Of a stretch of 64,000 nt of DNA, positions 27,076-35,813 are shown piece by piece. The notes under the pieces are model-generated. The model was not told where the DNA came from and did no database searches. It saw nothing but the letters and a program-made list of their open reading frames with translations. Within the stretch, counting starts at the first letter, position 1, and each line of letters starts with the position of its first letter. A program made the position numbers and the translations under genes. Origin of the DNA: Gammaproteobacteria bacterium HGW-Gammaproteobacteria-4 (GTDB taxonomy: Bacteria; Pseudomonadota; Gammaproteobacteria; Xanthomonadales; Xanthomonadaceae); the NCBI GenBank assembly GCA_002839995.1, contig PGZC01000004.1, positions 1 to 64,000 of the forward strand, given 5' to 3'.

Positions 27076-29993
27076 AACAGTTCCCACCCGACAGTAAACA
27101 GTGTGCGCTCTTCGACCCGCTGCTGAAGCTGCACCTCCAACTGACTGATCAGGTCATTGCGCTTGGCTTCAACCTCATCTTGGCGGGCGAATAGCTCGCG
27201 GCGCAGTTTGCCACGCTTGCCTTCCAGCTCACGCTGCTGCTTCTGCCATGACAGCTTTTCTTCCAACGTGGGCGCGGTGGCGGCGCTGCGGCGCACTTCC
27301 TTGATCTCGCGGTCGATCTCTTTGATCTCCTGTTCCAGACCGAGCTTCAAATCGTCGGCCCAAGCGTCGAGCTTTTCAACTTCCAGCTCAAAGTAGCCGA
27401 GATTACGCTGGTTGATGTCGCGTAGCAGAGTGTTTTTGCGGGCTTCTACGTCGGCGATCAGTTCCGTGCATAAGTCGCCCTCACCCCGTGCCCCTCTCCC
27501 GGGGGGAGAGGGGAGTTGTTGTGCAGGCAGGCGCAGCAGTTTTTCCGGGTCGTCCTCTGCGAGCAGCGCACCCTCCGCCGTGCTGGCGGCCACCACCAAG
27601 TGCTGCTCCTGGCTGCCCAGCGCTTCCACTGAAACCAGTTTCAGCGTGAGCCACCCGGTCTTGCCGCGCCAGGGTTCAAGCGTGCTGACTTTTGAACCGT
27701 AGGCATCGTAGTCAAACACCAGCCGCGCGTCGGGCAGGTAGCGTTCCTTGGCGGTATCCGTCACCCATGCCGCCAGCGGGTGGCCGATGCGGTACAGGTG
27801 CGCCTCGCCCGTGCGCCGGGGCAACTCGTACCGCCCAAGATCGAATTGTGCTTCGTGTGCGGCCAAGCTGCTTTGCGGTGCACCCTGCGGCTGGCAACGC
27901 AGAACGAATCCGTCCTCATCGAAAGTGGCGCAGTCGGCCAGCTCCGCGCTGGTCAGATCCATCAGCATCCGTTCGTACTTGCTGCGTGCGGCGCGACTGT
28001 CTTCGGCCCGCACACGAAGCTTGTCCTGCACTTGCTCGTCGAAATTTTCCAGCAGAAGTTGGCGAGTCTTGACCATCGCTTCGCTGATCTCGCCAGACAG
28101 GTCGAGTTGCAACTGCTCAAAGCTGGCCTTGATGGTTTCCGGGTCGCGACAGTTTTGGTAGATGTCAGCAATGCGCCGCTCAAAGTCCACGCCCGAGCCG
28201 ATTGCGCCCAGCACTTCATCGCTGGCGCCAAAAACGCCTTCGAAGAGCTGGAATTTCTGCGCCAGCAATTCGTACACGCGCGCATCGGCTTCATTGCTGC
28301 GGTCGACAAAATTGACCACGACCACGTCGTACTTCTGGCCGTAGCGATGGCAGCGCCCGATGCGTTGTTCGATCCGCTGCGGGTTCCAGGGCAGATCGTA
28401 GTTAATGACCAAGGAGCAGAACTGGAGGTTGATGCCTTCCGCACCCGCCTCGGTCGCGATCATGACGGTGCCGCGCTCCTGGAAATGTTCGACCAGGGCC
28501 GCACGGGTATCCGCCGTCTTGGAGCCAGAAATTTTGTCGGTACCCTTGTGCCGCACGAGCCAATCCTTGTAGACCGCCTGAGCTCGAGCGTCACTGTTGG
28601 TGCCGTTGAAGAGGACGATGCCCTCGCCGTAGTGCGTGTCAGCCAGCAGCGACAAAATGTACTCTTGGGTGCGCCGGGACTCCGTGAACATGATCGCTTT
28701 CCTGGGTGCGCCCAACCGCTCCAGTTCAGCAAATGCGCGCTCCAGGGCGGTCAGAAGTGCTTTGCCCTTGGCGTTTTCTCGGATGTTGGTCGCAAGCTGC
28801 GTGAAATGCCGAAGTTCGGCAATTTCTTGTGCTATCGCGTCGCGCTCGTTGGGCGTCGGCGGTGCGCTGCTCGGGTCTTGCCCGTTGCACTCGTCGGCGC
28901 TGCCTTCATCGACAAGCTCGTCGAGCGATTCATAGTCCTGGTCCAGCACTTCGGCGAGGTCAGGAACGTCCGGGGACTCGTCGAGCTCCGCTTGCAATCG
29001 CTTGGCCATGGTCTCCATTGCCCCGGCAATGGCGTGGGTGGAGGACGCAAGCAGCTTCCAGAGCACCAGCGAGATCAACTGGCGCTGGCCCTCCGGCAGC
29101 GCTTTGAGATTGGGCCGCCGCAGGTAGTCTGCAACGAGGCTGGATAGTTCGCGTTCCGCGCTGGAGGGAGTGAACTCCTCGACGATTGCCCTGCGCGTGG
29201 TGTACGGGACGTACTGCTGAACTTGGCGGCGCAGCGTTCGCTTGCAGACCGGCGCTAGCCGGCTTCGCAGTGCGGCGAATGCCTGCTCTCTGGGTTGGGC
29301 AGTGAACTGGGATCGAAAACCGTCGATGTCGCCGAAGACACGGTCGTCGATCATGCTGACCAGACCGTAGAGTTCCAGCAGTGAGTTTTGCAGCGGCGTG
29401 GCGGTCAGCAGTACCTTGGAGTGGACATGGGCCAGCGCTTCTTTCAGCGTCTTGGCGATGACGTTGCTGGTCTTGTAGACATTGCGCAGACGATGCGCCT
29501 CATCGAGCACGACCAAATCCCAATCGATGTCCTTGATGTCGTCCGCTTTGGACTTCGCAAACTGGTACGAGCAGATGACCGGCCCCGATTCCATCAGGAA
29601 TGGGTTCTGGCGTTCCTGCTTGCGGATGGTGTTGTAGTTCCTGGTTTCAAGGATCAGGCCCTGCAGGCTGAACTTGTCCTGCAACTCCTGATGCCATTGC
29701 TTGCGCAAGTTGGCGGGGACGATGATCAGGATACGGCGACGGCGCTCGGCCCAGCGTTGCGAGATGACCAGTCCGGCTTCGATGGTTTTTCCGAGCCCGA
29801 CTTCGTCCGCCAGGATGACGCCGCGCGAGAGTGGATTGCTGCAGGCAAACAGCGCCGCATCGATTTGGTGCGGGTTGAGGTCAACCTGCGAGTCGACCAG
29901 AGTGGATGCGAGCGACTCCACCGTGTCGCCAGCCGCGCGCCGCGTCAGCAGCCATGCATAGTATTGCCGCTGGTGCAACGCCAGCAACGTCAT
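27072..29993 (-). CDS. SNF2/RapA-like helicase of the defence cassette
   Basis: 973 aa. Motif I DEVGLGKT at 63-70, motif II VVLDEAHRLRN, LLTATPLQNSLLEL, and motif VI QRIGRCHRYGQK mark a SNF2-class ATPase close to RapA/HepA. A helical insertion with acidic residues (~380-430) separates the two lobes. The C-terminal third is coiled-coil rich (LEQEIKEIDREIKEVRRS) and contains an in-frame palindromic repeat encoding SPPGRGARGEGD. ATG at 29993 overlaps the puuE stop; upstream in-frame codons are a puuE shadow. Helicases of this type accompany several multi-gene anti-phage systems; its role here is inferred. Confidence 0.88.
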   Translation of the reverse strand: MTLLALHQRQYYAWLLTRRAAGDTVESLASTLVDSQVDLNPHQIDAALFACSNPLSRGVILADEVGLGKTIEAGLVISQRWAERRRRILIIVPANLRKQWHQELQDKFSLQGLILETRNYNTIRKQERQNPFLMESGPVICSYQFAKSKADDIKDIDWDLVVLDEAHRLRNVYKTSNVIAKTLKEALAHVHSKVLLTATPLQNSLLELYGLVSMIDDRVFGDIDGFRSQFTAQPREQAFAALRSRLAPVCKRTLRRQVQQYVPYTTRRAIVEEFTPSSAERELSSLVADYLRRPNLKALPEGQRQLISLVLWKLLASSTHAIAGAMETMAKRLQAELDESPDVPDLAEVLDQDYESLDELVDEGSADECNGQDPSSAPPTPNERDAIAQEIAELRHFTQLATNIRENAKGKALLTALERAFAELERLGAPRKAIMFTESRRTQEYILSLLADTHYGEGIVLFNGTNSDARAQAVYKDWLVRHKGTDKISGSKTADTRAALVEHFQERGTVMIATEAGAEGINLQFCSLVINYDLPWNPQRIEQRIGRCHRYGQKYDVVVVNFVDRSNEADARVYELLAQKFQLFEGVFGASDEVLGAIGSGVDFERRIADIYQNCRDPETIKASFEQLQLDLSGEISEAMVKTRQLLLENFDEQVQDKLRVRAEDSRAARSKYERMLMDLTSAELADCATFDEDGFVLRCQPQGAPQSSLAAHEAQFDLGRYELPRRTGEAHLYRIGHPLAAWVTDTAKERYLPDARLVFDYDAYGSKVSTLEPWRGKTGWLTLKLVSVEALGSQEQHLVVAASTAEGALLAEDDPEKLLRLPAQQLPSPPGRGARGEGDLCTELIADVEARKNTLLRDINQRNLGYFELEVEKLDAWADDLKLGLEQEIKEIDREIKEVRRSAATAPTLEEKLSWQKQQRELEGKRGKLRRELFARQDEVEAKRNDLISQLEVQLQQRVEERTLFTVGWELL
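27483..27513. repeat. Palindromic repeat embedded in frame in the helicase gene
   Basis: CACCCCGTGCCCCTCTCCC followed by a mirror half: CCCCTCTCCC (27491-27500) pairs with GGGAGAGGGG (27504-27513). It belongs to the same repeat family as the one in mod, in opposite orientation, and is translated without breaking the frame. Confidence 0.7.
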
Positions 29994-29995
29994 GG
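29989..29995. repeat. 7-bp direct repeat at the puuE edge of the defence cassette
   Basis: GTCATGG, identical to 19276-19282. It contains the overlapping puuE stop and helicase start. Confidence 0.5.
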
Positions 29996-30916
29996 TGCCG
30001 GATGCTTTTGCTGCCAGTGGCGGGCGATGTCGATGCGCCGGCAAATCCACACCCGTTCGTGTTTTTCGATGTGATCGAGAAAGCGTTGCAGGGCAATGAA
30101 GCGGCCGGGGCGTCCGAGGAGGCGGCCGTGCATGCCGATCGAGAGCATGCGCGGGCTGTGCTCGCCTTCGGCGTAGAGCACATCGAAGCTGTCGCGCAGG
30201 TAATCGAAGAAATGGCCAGCGGTGTTGAAGCCCTGCGGCGTGGCAAAGCGCATGTCGTTGCAATCGAGCGTGTACGGCACCACCAGGTGCGGCTGGCTGC
30301 CGCCATCGTCGCGCGTCACCGACGTCCAGAACGGCAGCTCGTCGCCGTAGTAATCCGAGTCGTAGGCGAAGCCGCCGTGTTCGACCACCAGGCGCCGGGT
30401 GTTGGGGCTGTCGCGGCCGGTGTACCAGCCCAGCGGCGCCGCGCCGGTGAGTTCGCGGTGAATCTGCACCGCCCGCGCCATGTGCTCGCGCTCAACCTCC
30501 GGCGCCACGTTCTGGTAATGAATCCAGCGCCAGCCGTGCGAGGCGATCTCGTGGCCGGCCTCGACGCACGCCTGGGTGAGTTCGCGATTGCGCTGCATCG
30601 CCATCGCCACGCCGAACACGGTCAGCGGCAGGCCGCGTCGCGCGAATTCGTCGAGGATGCGCCAGGCACCGACGCGGCTGCCGTACTCGTAGATCGACTC
30701 CATGCTCAGGTGCCGGTCCGGGTAGCTGGCGGCACCGATGATCTCGGACAGGAACTGCTCGCTGCCGGCATCGCCGTGCAGCACGCAGTTTTCGCCGCCT
30801 TCTTCCAGATTCAGCACGAATTGCACGGCGACGCGCGCCTGTCCGGGCCAGTCGGCGAACGGCGGGGTGCGGCCGTAGCCGGTGAGGTCGCGCGGGTAGT
30901 CGGAAGTTGCAGGCAT
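29990..30916 (-). CDS. puuE: Allantoinase PuuE (polysaccharide deacetylase fold)
   Basis: 308 aa from ATG 30916. It hydrolyses allantoin to allantoate. Typical features: YPRDLTGYGRTPPFADWPGQ, VQFVLNLEEGGE, YEYGSRVGAWRILDEF, ASHGWRWIHYQ and GWYTGRDSPNTRRLV. It supplies the substrate of allantoicase, whose gene lies 11 kb downstream in the same direction. Its stop overlaps the first gene of the defence cassette. Confidence 0.94.
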   Translation of the reverse strand: MPATSDYPRDLTGYGRTPPFADWPGQARVAVQFVLNLEEGGENCVLHGDAGSEQFLSEIIGAASYPDRHLSMESIYEYGSRVGAWRILDEFARRGLPLTVFGVAMAMQRNRELTQACVEAGHEIASHGWRWIHYQNVAPEVEREHMARAVQIHRELTGAAPLGWYTGRDSPNTRRLVVEHGGFAYDSDYYGDELPFWTSVTRDDGGSQPHLVVPYTLDCNDMRFATPQGFNTAGHFFDYLRDSFDVLYAEGEHSPRMLSIGMHGRLLGRPGRFIALQRFLDHIEKHERVWICRRIDIARHWQQKHPAP

Positions 30917-31004
30917 CAACGCGGCGCTTCAGGCAGGGCAATGCGCCAGTGTCGCCAATGCACGGCATGCTGCGCAAGCGTTGCGCGGCGTTGCTGGCCG
31001 CGGC

Positions 31005-31535
31005 TCAGAACCTGAACAGGGTGTATTCGGCTTTGGCGCGCTTGAGCAGTCGATCCGGGTCCTTGTCCTTGTCCCATTCGCTCAGCGCGTCGAGTTCGGC
31101 TGAGTTGTGGAACAGCAGCAACTGCCCCTGCACGATTTCAAAGCGGGTCGGATCGATGGCGACGCGCCGGCCCAGGGCCAGGCTGTAGGGGCAGTACTCA
31201 CCGAACACCGGGGCATAGCGTTTCGGGTCGGCTTCGAATTTGGCCAACTGTTCGGTCGAGGCAAGGTAGTACACCTTGCCCTCGTAGCTGCTCTGGAACT
31301 CGGGCTTGCCTTTTTCCGGCAGGTTCTTTTCAAAGTAGGAAACCGGGCTGTAGCCCTCGATCGCAAGATTGGCGACCTCCGGCGCTTTGGCTGGTTCCGG
31401 CAACGCCTCGACGTGCAGGTTGAGGCGCGTCGGCGTTGGTTTGTCTGCGCCGCCTTGTGCCGCGTTCGCGGCGATGCCTGGCGCTGCCAGAACGATGCTG
31501 AAGATGAGGCCGATGGCCTTGTCGAGATGACGCAT
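31005..31535 (-). CDS. Secreted YHS-domain protein
   Basis: 176 aa with a signal peptide (LIFSIVLAAPGIAANAAQ). The YHS-like core is AIEGYSPVSYFEKNLPEKG, YEGKVYYLASTEQLAKFEAD and PKRYAPVFGEYCPYSLALGR, usually associated with metal or heme handling in the periplasm. AGGAG lies 7 bases before the ATG. It follows tatD after 96 bp; function unknown. Confidence 0.8.
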   Translation of the reverse strand: MRHLDKAIGLIFSIVLAAPGIAANAAQGGADKPTPTRLNLHVEALPEPAKAPEVANLAIEGYSPVSYFEKNLPEKGKPEFQSSYEGKVYYLASTEQLAKFEADPKRYAPVFGEYCPYSLALGRRVAIDPTRFEIVQGQLLLFHNSAELDALSEWDKDKDPDRLLKRAKAEYTLFRF

Positions 31536-31631
31536 GGTGGTCTCCTGTGAAGCCAGGCGGCGACGCACATTGCGTTGCCGAACCGGGGCGAACCCTTGGT
31601 TGGACGGACGCACCGCTGTTTTGGTTCCCTG

Positions 31632-32396
31632 CTATTCCGGGAACCGGAACAGATCGTCGGCGTTGGCCGAAGTTGCTTCGGCAATGCGTGCTTCGCTTTC
31701 GCCACGCAGTTGCGCCACCACTCGCAGCACATCGCAAAGGCGTGCCGGCTCGTTGCGCTCGCCTTGATGGCCGCAGTTGGGCTGGTCGGGGGCATCGGTT
31801 TCCAGCAACAACTGCTCCAGCGGCATGGACGCGACCAGGCGACGCAGGCGGTTGGCGTGCGGGTAGGTGAGCGGGCCGCCCAGGCCGAGGCGGAAACCCA
31901 GGCGCCACAGTTGCCGCGCTTGCTCGTCGCTGCCGGAAAAGCTGTGAACCACGCCGCGCAGTTTGCCGATCCGGCGGATACTCGCGAGTACCGCGTCCAC
32001 CGCGCGGCGGGCATGAATGATCACCGGCAGATCGAATTCGCGCGCGATCTGCAATTGCCGGTCGAAATATCGACGTTGATCTTCGGCATCGAGGTCCTGG
32101 ACGAAGAAGTCGAGGCCGCATTCGCCCACCGCCAGCGGCCGTTCGCGCGCAATCCAGTTCGCCAACGCATCGAGGTGTTCGGGCCGGTGTTCGGGCAGCG
32201 CCATCGGGTGCAGGCCGTAGGCGGGGAACAGGCCGCTGTAGCGCGCGCAGACGCTGCGCAGTTGCGGCCATGCCGCGAACGCGATGGCCGGCACGATCTG
32301 GCGGCTGACGCCAGCGGCGCGCGCGCGTGCGATCACCGCGTCACGGTCGGCGTCGAACGCGGTCACATCGATGTGGCAATGGCTGTCAGTCAGCAT
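31632..32396 (-). CDS. TatD-family metal-dependent hydrolase (DNase)
   Basis: 254 aa. TIM-barrel metal ligands: DSHCHID near residue 4, the Glu of AVGECGLDF, His in VIIHARRA and VVHSFSGS, and Asp in LLLETDAPDQP. TatD enzymes act as 3'-5' exonucleases in DNA repair; this subgroup is YjjV/TatD-like. ATG at 32396 is inside the end of the DUF6116 gene (11-bp overlap). Confidence 0.92.
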   Translation of the reverse strand: MLTDSHCHIDVTAFDADRDAVIARARAAGVSRQIVPAIAFAAWPQLRSVCARYSGLFPAYGLHPMALPEHRPEHLDALANWIARERPLAVGECGLDFFVQDLDAEDQRRYFDRQLQIAREFDLPVIIHARRAVDAVLASIRRIGKLRGVVHSFSGSDEQARQLWRLGFRLGLGGPLTYPHANRLRRLVASMPLEQLLLETDAPDQPNCGHQGERNEPARLCDVLRVVAQLRGESEARIAEATSANADDLFRFPE

Positions 32397-32607
32397 GCGG
32401 GGTGTGATCGGGCTTGCTCTGGTCTGGCTTGCGTCGCCAGGCGGCAAACAGCAGCGAGCCCAGCGCCAGCAGGATTTCGTCGATGAACGGCAGCGGGTCG
32501 GGAACCAGCACGTTCAGCACGAACAGGCCGAGCGTGAGCGCGAACAGGGTCGGAAAGCGGAGTTTCCGGGCGAAGTGCAGGAGCGGTGCCAACAGCAGTC
32601 GTTTCAT
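32386..32607 (-). CDS. DUF6116 small membrane protein
   Basis: 73 aa. The pattern LRFPTLFALTLGLFVLNVLV then PDPLPFIDEILLALGSLL gives two membrane segments, followed by a charged tail. This matches the DUF6116 proteins of Lysobacterales as I remember them. It is translated just ahead of tatD. Confidence 0.7.
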   Translation of the reverse strand: MKRLLLAPLLHFARKLRFPTLFALTLGLFVLNVLVPDPLPFIDEILLALGSLLFAAWRRKPDQSKPDHTPHAD

Positions 32608-32718
32608 TCAGGCCCCCGAAAGCAGTCTGTCGCCAGGTTCAGGCCGCGGTTCAGCTTGCGGGGCATTTAATGGCGTCGCGGCAACTGCCGCACTCCAGCC
32701 CATGTTGAGGAATCGGTC

Positions 32719-33408
32719 ATGAACAAACCACTGGTTATCGCCATCATCGTCGTTCTTGCGGGCGGCTCCGCCATGGCGGCCTACCAGAGCCGCCTGTTCG
32801 GCGATTATGCCGAAATCGTCAAGGTCGATGAAATCACCAAGACGATCAATGTCAAGGGCGAGGTGCTCGATGCCACGCCGATCACCGAGTCGCGCACCGG
32901 CCCGCGCGAGGTCTGCGAAGACCGGGTCGTCGAATATCAGGTGCAGCCGAAGGATCCCAACAAGATCACCGGTACTGCGATCGGCGCCGTCGTTGGCGGT
33001 TTGCTCGGCAATCAGGTTGGCGGTGGCACCGGCAAGACCGTCGCGACAGTGGCGGGTGTTGCCGGCGGCGCTTACGCCGGCCGCAAGATCCAGGAAAACC
33101 AGCAGGAGAAGAACGCCCGCACCGAGTCGCGCGTCGAGCGTTCGTGCGAAACCATTATCGAAACCCGCGATGAAGTGGTGGGTTACGACGTGACCTATGT
33201 CGTGGATGGCGAGACCAGCACCCAGCGCTTCAACAAGAAGCCGGGCAAGACCGTATCGCTCGGCAAGAAGCCGGTCGTGATCGCTTACGACGTCACCTAC
33301 CGTTATCGGGATCGCGTCGATACCCTGCGCATGAAGGACGATCCGGGCGAGGTGGGTGATCGCCTGCCGGTTAAGGATGGCGCCGTGGTGGTGGATAGCG
33401 AAGGTTGA
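32719..33408 (+). CDS. Glycine-zipper 2TM domain protein
   Basis: 229 aa with an N-terminal hydrophobic signal or anchor (LVIAIIVVLAGGSAMAA). A glycine zipper lies at residues ~95-130 (ITGTAIGAVVGGLLGNQVGG). The C-terminal half has VVGYDVTYVVDGE and IAYDVTYRYRDRVDTL, typical of the 17-kDa surface-antigen/YmfF-like group of envelope proteins. Transcribed away from the DUF6116-tatD unit. Confidence 0.85.
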   Translation: MNKPLVIAIIVVLAGGSAMAAYQSRLFGDYAEIVKVDEITKTINVKGEVLDATPITESRTGPREVCEDRVVEYQVQPKDPNKITGTAIGAVVGGLLGNQVGGGTGKTVATVAGVAGGAYAGRKIQENQQEKNARTESRVERSCETIIETRDEVVGYDVTYVVDGETSTQRFNKKPGKTVSLGKKPVVIAYDVTYRYRDRVDTLRMKDDPGEVGDRLPVKDGAVVVDSEG

Positions 33409-33441
33409 GCCCGGGACTATCGCGATGCCGCATCGCTGCTG

Positions 33442-33802
33442 AAGCAGGCGCTGCGATGCCGGCATGTCGCCATCGCCCTGGTTCCGTCAACGTCATGTTC
33501 AGGTGCAGGACGCGTCGGGTCTGGTCATCGGTGCGAAGTCGCGTAGGTCGGCTCAAACCGCGCAGCGGTGGAGCCGACATCGGCAACGCGGTATCCCCCA
33601 ACGACACCGCAAGCCCCTGCCAAAGCAGGCGCTGCGATGCCGGCATGTCGCCATCTCCGCGGTTCCGTCAACGTCATGCGCAGGTGCAGGACGCGTCGGG
33701 TCTGGTCATCGGTGCGAAGTCGCGTAGGTCGGCTCAAACCGCGCAGCGGTGGAGCCGACGTCGGCAACGCGGCATCCCCCAACGACACCGCAGGCCCCTG
33801 AA
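33442..33802. repeat. 181-bp tandem duplication with embedded palindromes
   Basis: Two imperfect direct copies, 33442-33622 and 33623-33802. Each contains a 32-bp palindrome (33547-33578 and 33728-33759) with ends GTCGGCTC and GAGCCGAC and core AAACCGCGCAGCGGTG. The region 33409-33949 between the glycine-zipper gene and rpsP has no convincing coding frame; open frames across it are repeats of each other. Confidence 0.85.
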
Positions 33803-33879
33803 TCAGTTGCTTGGACTTGGAGGAAGACGGAACCCTGCCGCCATTGCATAGGGGGATTTTATTGCGGGCGGCGATCGCT

Positions 33880-33885
33880 TATACT
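33880..33885 (+). promoter_or_regulatory. Candidate -10 box for the rpsP operon
   Basis: TATACT, 65 bp before the rpsP ATG; a weak -35 candidate TTTTAT sits 17 bp upstream. Confidence 0.35.
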
Positions 33886-33949
33886 AGTCAGCTTGCCGCG
33901 CCCAAGTGGGGTTGCGGTTCGTCCGTTTACGATCGAGAGCACAAACGAC

Positions 33950-34207
33950 ATGGTCAAGATTCGCCTGACCCGCGGTGGCGCCAAGAAGCGCCCCTTCTAT
34001 CACATCGTGGCGATCGACGAGCGCGCCAAGCGCGATGGTCGCGCGCTGGAGCGTCTGGGTTACTACAACCCGATTGCCACCGCCACCGAGAAGCGCGTCG
34101 AAGTCGACGTCAGCCGCGTGCAGCACTGGGTTGGCCAGGGCGCGCAGATGACCGACAAGGTTCGTCAACTGGTGCGCGAGGCTTCGGTCGCACAGGCAGC
34201 AGCCTGA
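33950..34207 (+). CDS. rpsP: 30S ribosomal protein S16
   Basis: 85 aa, normal length. [20 protein letters not shown] and the [11 protein letters not shown] segment are diagnostic. First gene of the conserved rpsP-rimM-trmD-rplS operon. Confidence 0.97.
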   Translation: MVKIRLTRGGAKKRPFYHIVAIDERAKRDGRALERLGYYNPIATATEKRVEVDVSRVQHWVGQGAQMTDKVRQLVREASVAQAAA

Positions 34208-34281
34208 TTGTCGGAGCCGGTGTCCGGGCCGGCTTTGCCAGGCCCTGCGGCGTCGCCTGAACCGCAGCCGCCTGAACCGCA

Positions 34282-34809
34282 ATGAGTACCGCACAAACAC
34301 CCGCCGCGGGCGAGCGACTCATTCAGTTGGGTCGCGTGGTTGGCGTGTTCGGTGTCAACGGCGAACTCAAGCTCGAGTCGCACACCGAGCCGCGTGGCGC
34401 CATCTTCGGCTATCAGCCCTGGCTGCTGCGCAGTGCAGGAGGCGAGCGTGAGCTTGCCGGCGTGCGCGGGCGCGATACCGGTCGCAACATCGTTGCCCGT
34501 TTTCCCGGCGTTGACGGTCGAGATCAGGCGCAGGCCATGATCGGAGCCGAAATCTGGGTGCGCCGCGCGCAACTGCCGCCACCCGCTGTCGGCGAATATT
34601 ACTGGGTCGATCTGGAAGGACTCGCGGTCGAAACCACCGACGGTGTCGCCCTCGGTCACGTTTCCCATATGCTGGCCACCGGCGCCAACGATGTGATGGT
34701 GGTTGCCGGCGAGCGCCAGCGGTTGCTGCCGTTCATCATGGGCCAGTATGTGCATTCGATCGATTTCGACACCGGCACGATCGTGGTCGACTGGGATCCC
34801 GATTTTTGA
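34282..34809 (+). CDS. rimM: 16S rRNA processing protein RimM
   Basis: 175 aa. N-terminal RimM domain ([20 protein letters not shown]) and C-terminal PRC barrel ([20 protein letters not shown]). It binds S19 and matures the 30S head. Located 74 bp after rpsP. Confidence 0.95.
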   Translation: MSTAQTPAAGERLIQLGRVVGVFGVNGELKLESHTEPRGAIFGYQPWLLRSAGGERELAGVRGRDTGRNIVARFPGVDGRDQAQAMIGAEIWVRRAQLPPPAVGEYYWVDLEGLAVETTDGVALGHVSHMLATGANDVMVVAGERQRLLPFIMGQYVHSIDFDTGTIVVDWDPDF

Positions 34810-34818
34810 TTGAAGTCG

Positions 34819-34900
34819 GTCGGCTCAAAGCGCGTGGCGCTGGAGCCGACATGCCACCGACACCGTCTGTCGGCTCCACGCCTGCGGCGTTTGAGCCGAC
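34819..34900. repeat. Two GTCGGCTC...GAGCCGAC palindromes
   Basis: Palindromic elements at 34819-34850 and 34869-34900, of the same family as those before rpsP. They occupy the rimM-trmD gap and could form strong RNA hairpins inside the operon transcript. Confidence 0.8.
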
Positions 34901-34975
34901 CTGCGACGCTGACGCTAAAGTCAAGCGCCATCGGGGCAAGACAACCTTTGGTTGCACCTCCAATGAGGGCTTGAC

Positions 34976-35722
34976 GTGCTACGGGTCGATGTACTGACAT
35001 TGTTTCCCGAATTCATCGAACAGTGCAGTGCCGCTGGTGTGGTGGGGCGGGCGCGCGATCGCGGTCTGCTGTCGCTGCATTGCTGGAACCCGCGCGATTA
35101 CAGTCAGGGCAATTACCGCCGTGTCGATGAGCGGCCGTTCGGCGGCGGCCCGGGCATGGTGATGTTGATCGAGCCGCTGCGCGCCTGCCTTGCCGCCGTG
35201 CGTGCCGCTGACGCGCCCGCGCCGGTGATTTACCTCAGCCCGCAGGGCGAACGACTGACCCAGCGCGTGGTGCGCGAGCTGGCGCAGATGCCGCGCCTGA
35301 TACTGCTCTGCGGACGCTACGAGGGCATCGACGAGCGCGTAATCGCCAAGGAAGTGGATCGCGAGATTTCGATCGGCGATTACGTGCTCTCGGGTGGCGA
35401 GCTGGCTGCGGCGGTGTTGATCGACGCCCTTGGCCGCCTGCAGGACGGCGCGTTGCATCATGCCGAATCGGCGACCCAGGACAGTTTCGAGGACGGATTG
35501 CTCGACTGCCCGCATTACACCCGCCCCGAAGTCGATGGCGAGGATGCCGTGCCCGAGGTGTTGCTCAGTGGCGACCACAGCGCCATTGCCCGCTGGCGTC
35601 GCCAGCAGTCGCTGGGGCGCACCTGGTTACGGCGGCCGGATCTGTTGGCACGGGCCAGCCTGAGCGATGCCGACCGGGCGTTGCTGGCCGAATTTCAACG
35701 GCAATGGCAGGCCGGGCACTAA
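34976..35722 (+). CDS. trmD: tRNA (guanine-N1-)-methyltransferase
   Basis: 248 aa from a GTG start with GAGGG upstream. It methylates G37 of tRNAs. Trefoil-knot signature sequences are present: [26 protein letters not shown] and [19 protein letters not shown]. Confidence 0.96.
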   Translation: MLRVDVLTLFPEFIEQCSAAGVVGRARDRGLLSLHCWNPRDYSQGNYRRVDERPFGGGPGMVMLIEPLRACLAAVRAADAPAPVIYLSPQGERLTQRVVRELAQMPRLILLCGRYEGIDERVIAKEVDREISIGDYVLSGGELAAAVLIDALGRLQDGALHHAESATQDSFEDGLLDCPHYTRPEVDGEDAVPEVLLSGDHSAIARWRRQQSLGRTWLRRPDLLARASLSDADRALLAEFQRQWQAGH

Positions 35723-35727
35723 ATGCG

Positions 35728-35757
35728 TTGGCAGGCGGGTTTTTTTCACGCTATAAT
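35728..35757 (+). promoter_or_regulatory. Sigma-70-type promoter for rplS
   Basis: TTGGCA (35728-35733) and TATAAT (35752-35757) with an 18-bp spacer containing a T-run, 56 bp before the rplS ATG. It would allow rplS expression independent of the rest of the operon. Confidence 0.75.
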
Positions 35758-35813
35758 GACCGACTAATCGGCGCGAATGTCGCGTGTGTTCGAGCAAACC
35801 AGGTCATTCCCTC

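Larger units (their letters stand above)
19277..29993 (-). other. Defence cassette inserted between puuE and uraD
   Basis: Six genes on the minus strand in the order helicase, ATPase, HNH nuclease, mod, RhuM-family gene, res. They are packed with overlaps or gaps of a few bases except for 107 bp after the helicase. The cassette's first ATG overlaps the puuE stop and its last TGA overlaps the uraD ATG. No integrase, transposase, tRNA or long terminal repeat is visible. Gene content combines a type III-like restriction-modification core with a Septu-like pair and a SNF2 helicase. Anti-phage function is inferred from family membership. Confidence 0.85.

Noticed and set aside
30917-31004. hiuH expected next to puuE
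   Set aside because: Related operons often carry 5-hydroxyisourate hydrolase beside puuE, but this gap is only 88 bp and the next gene is an unrelated YHS protein.
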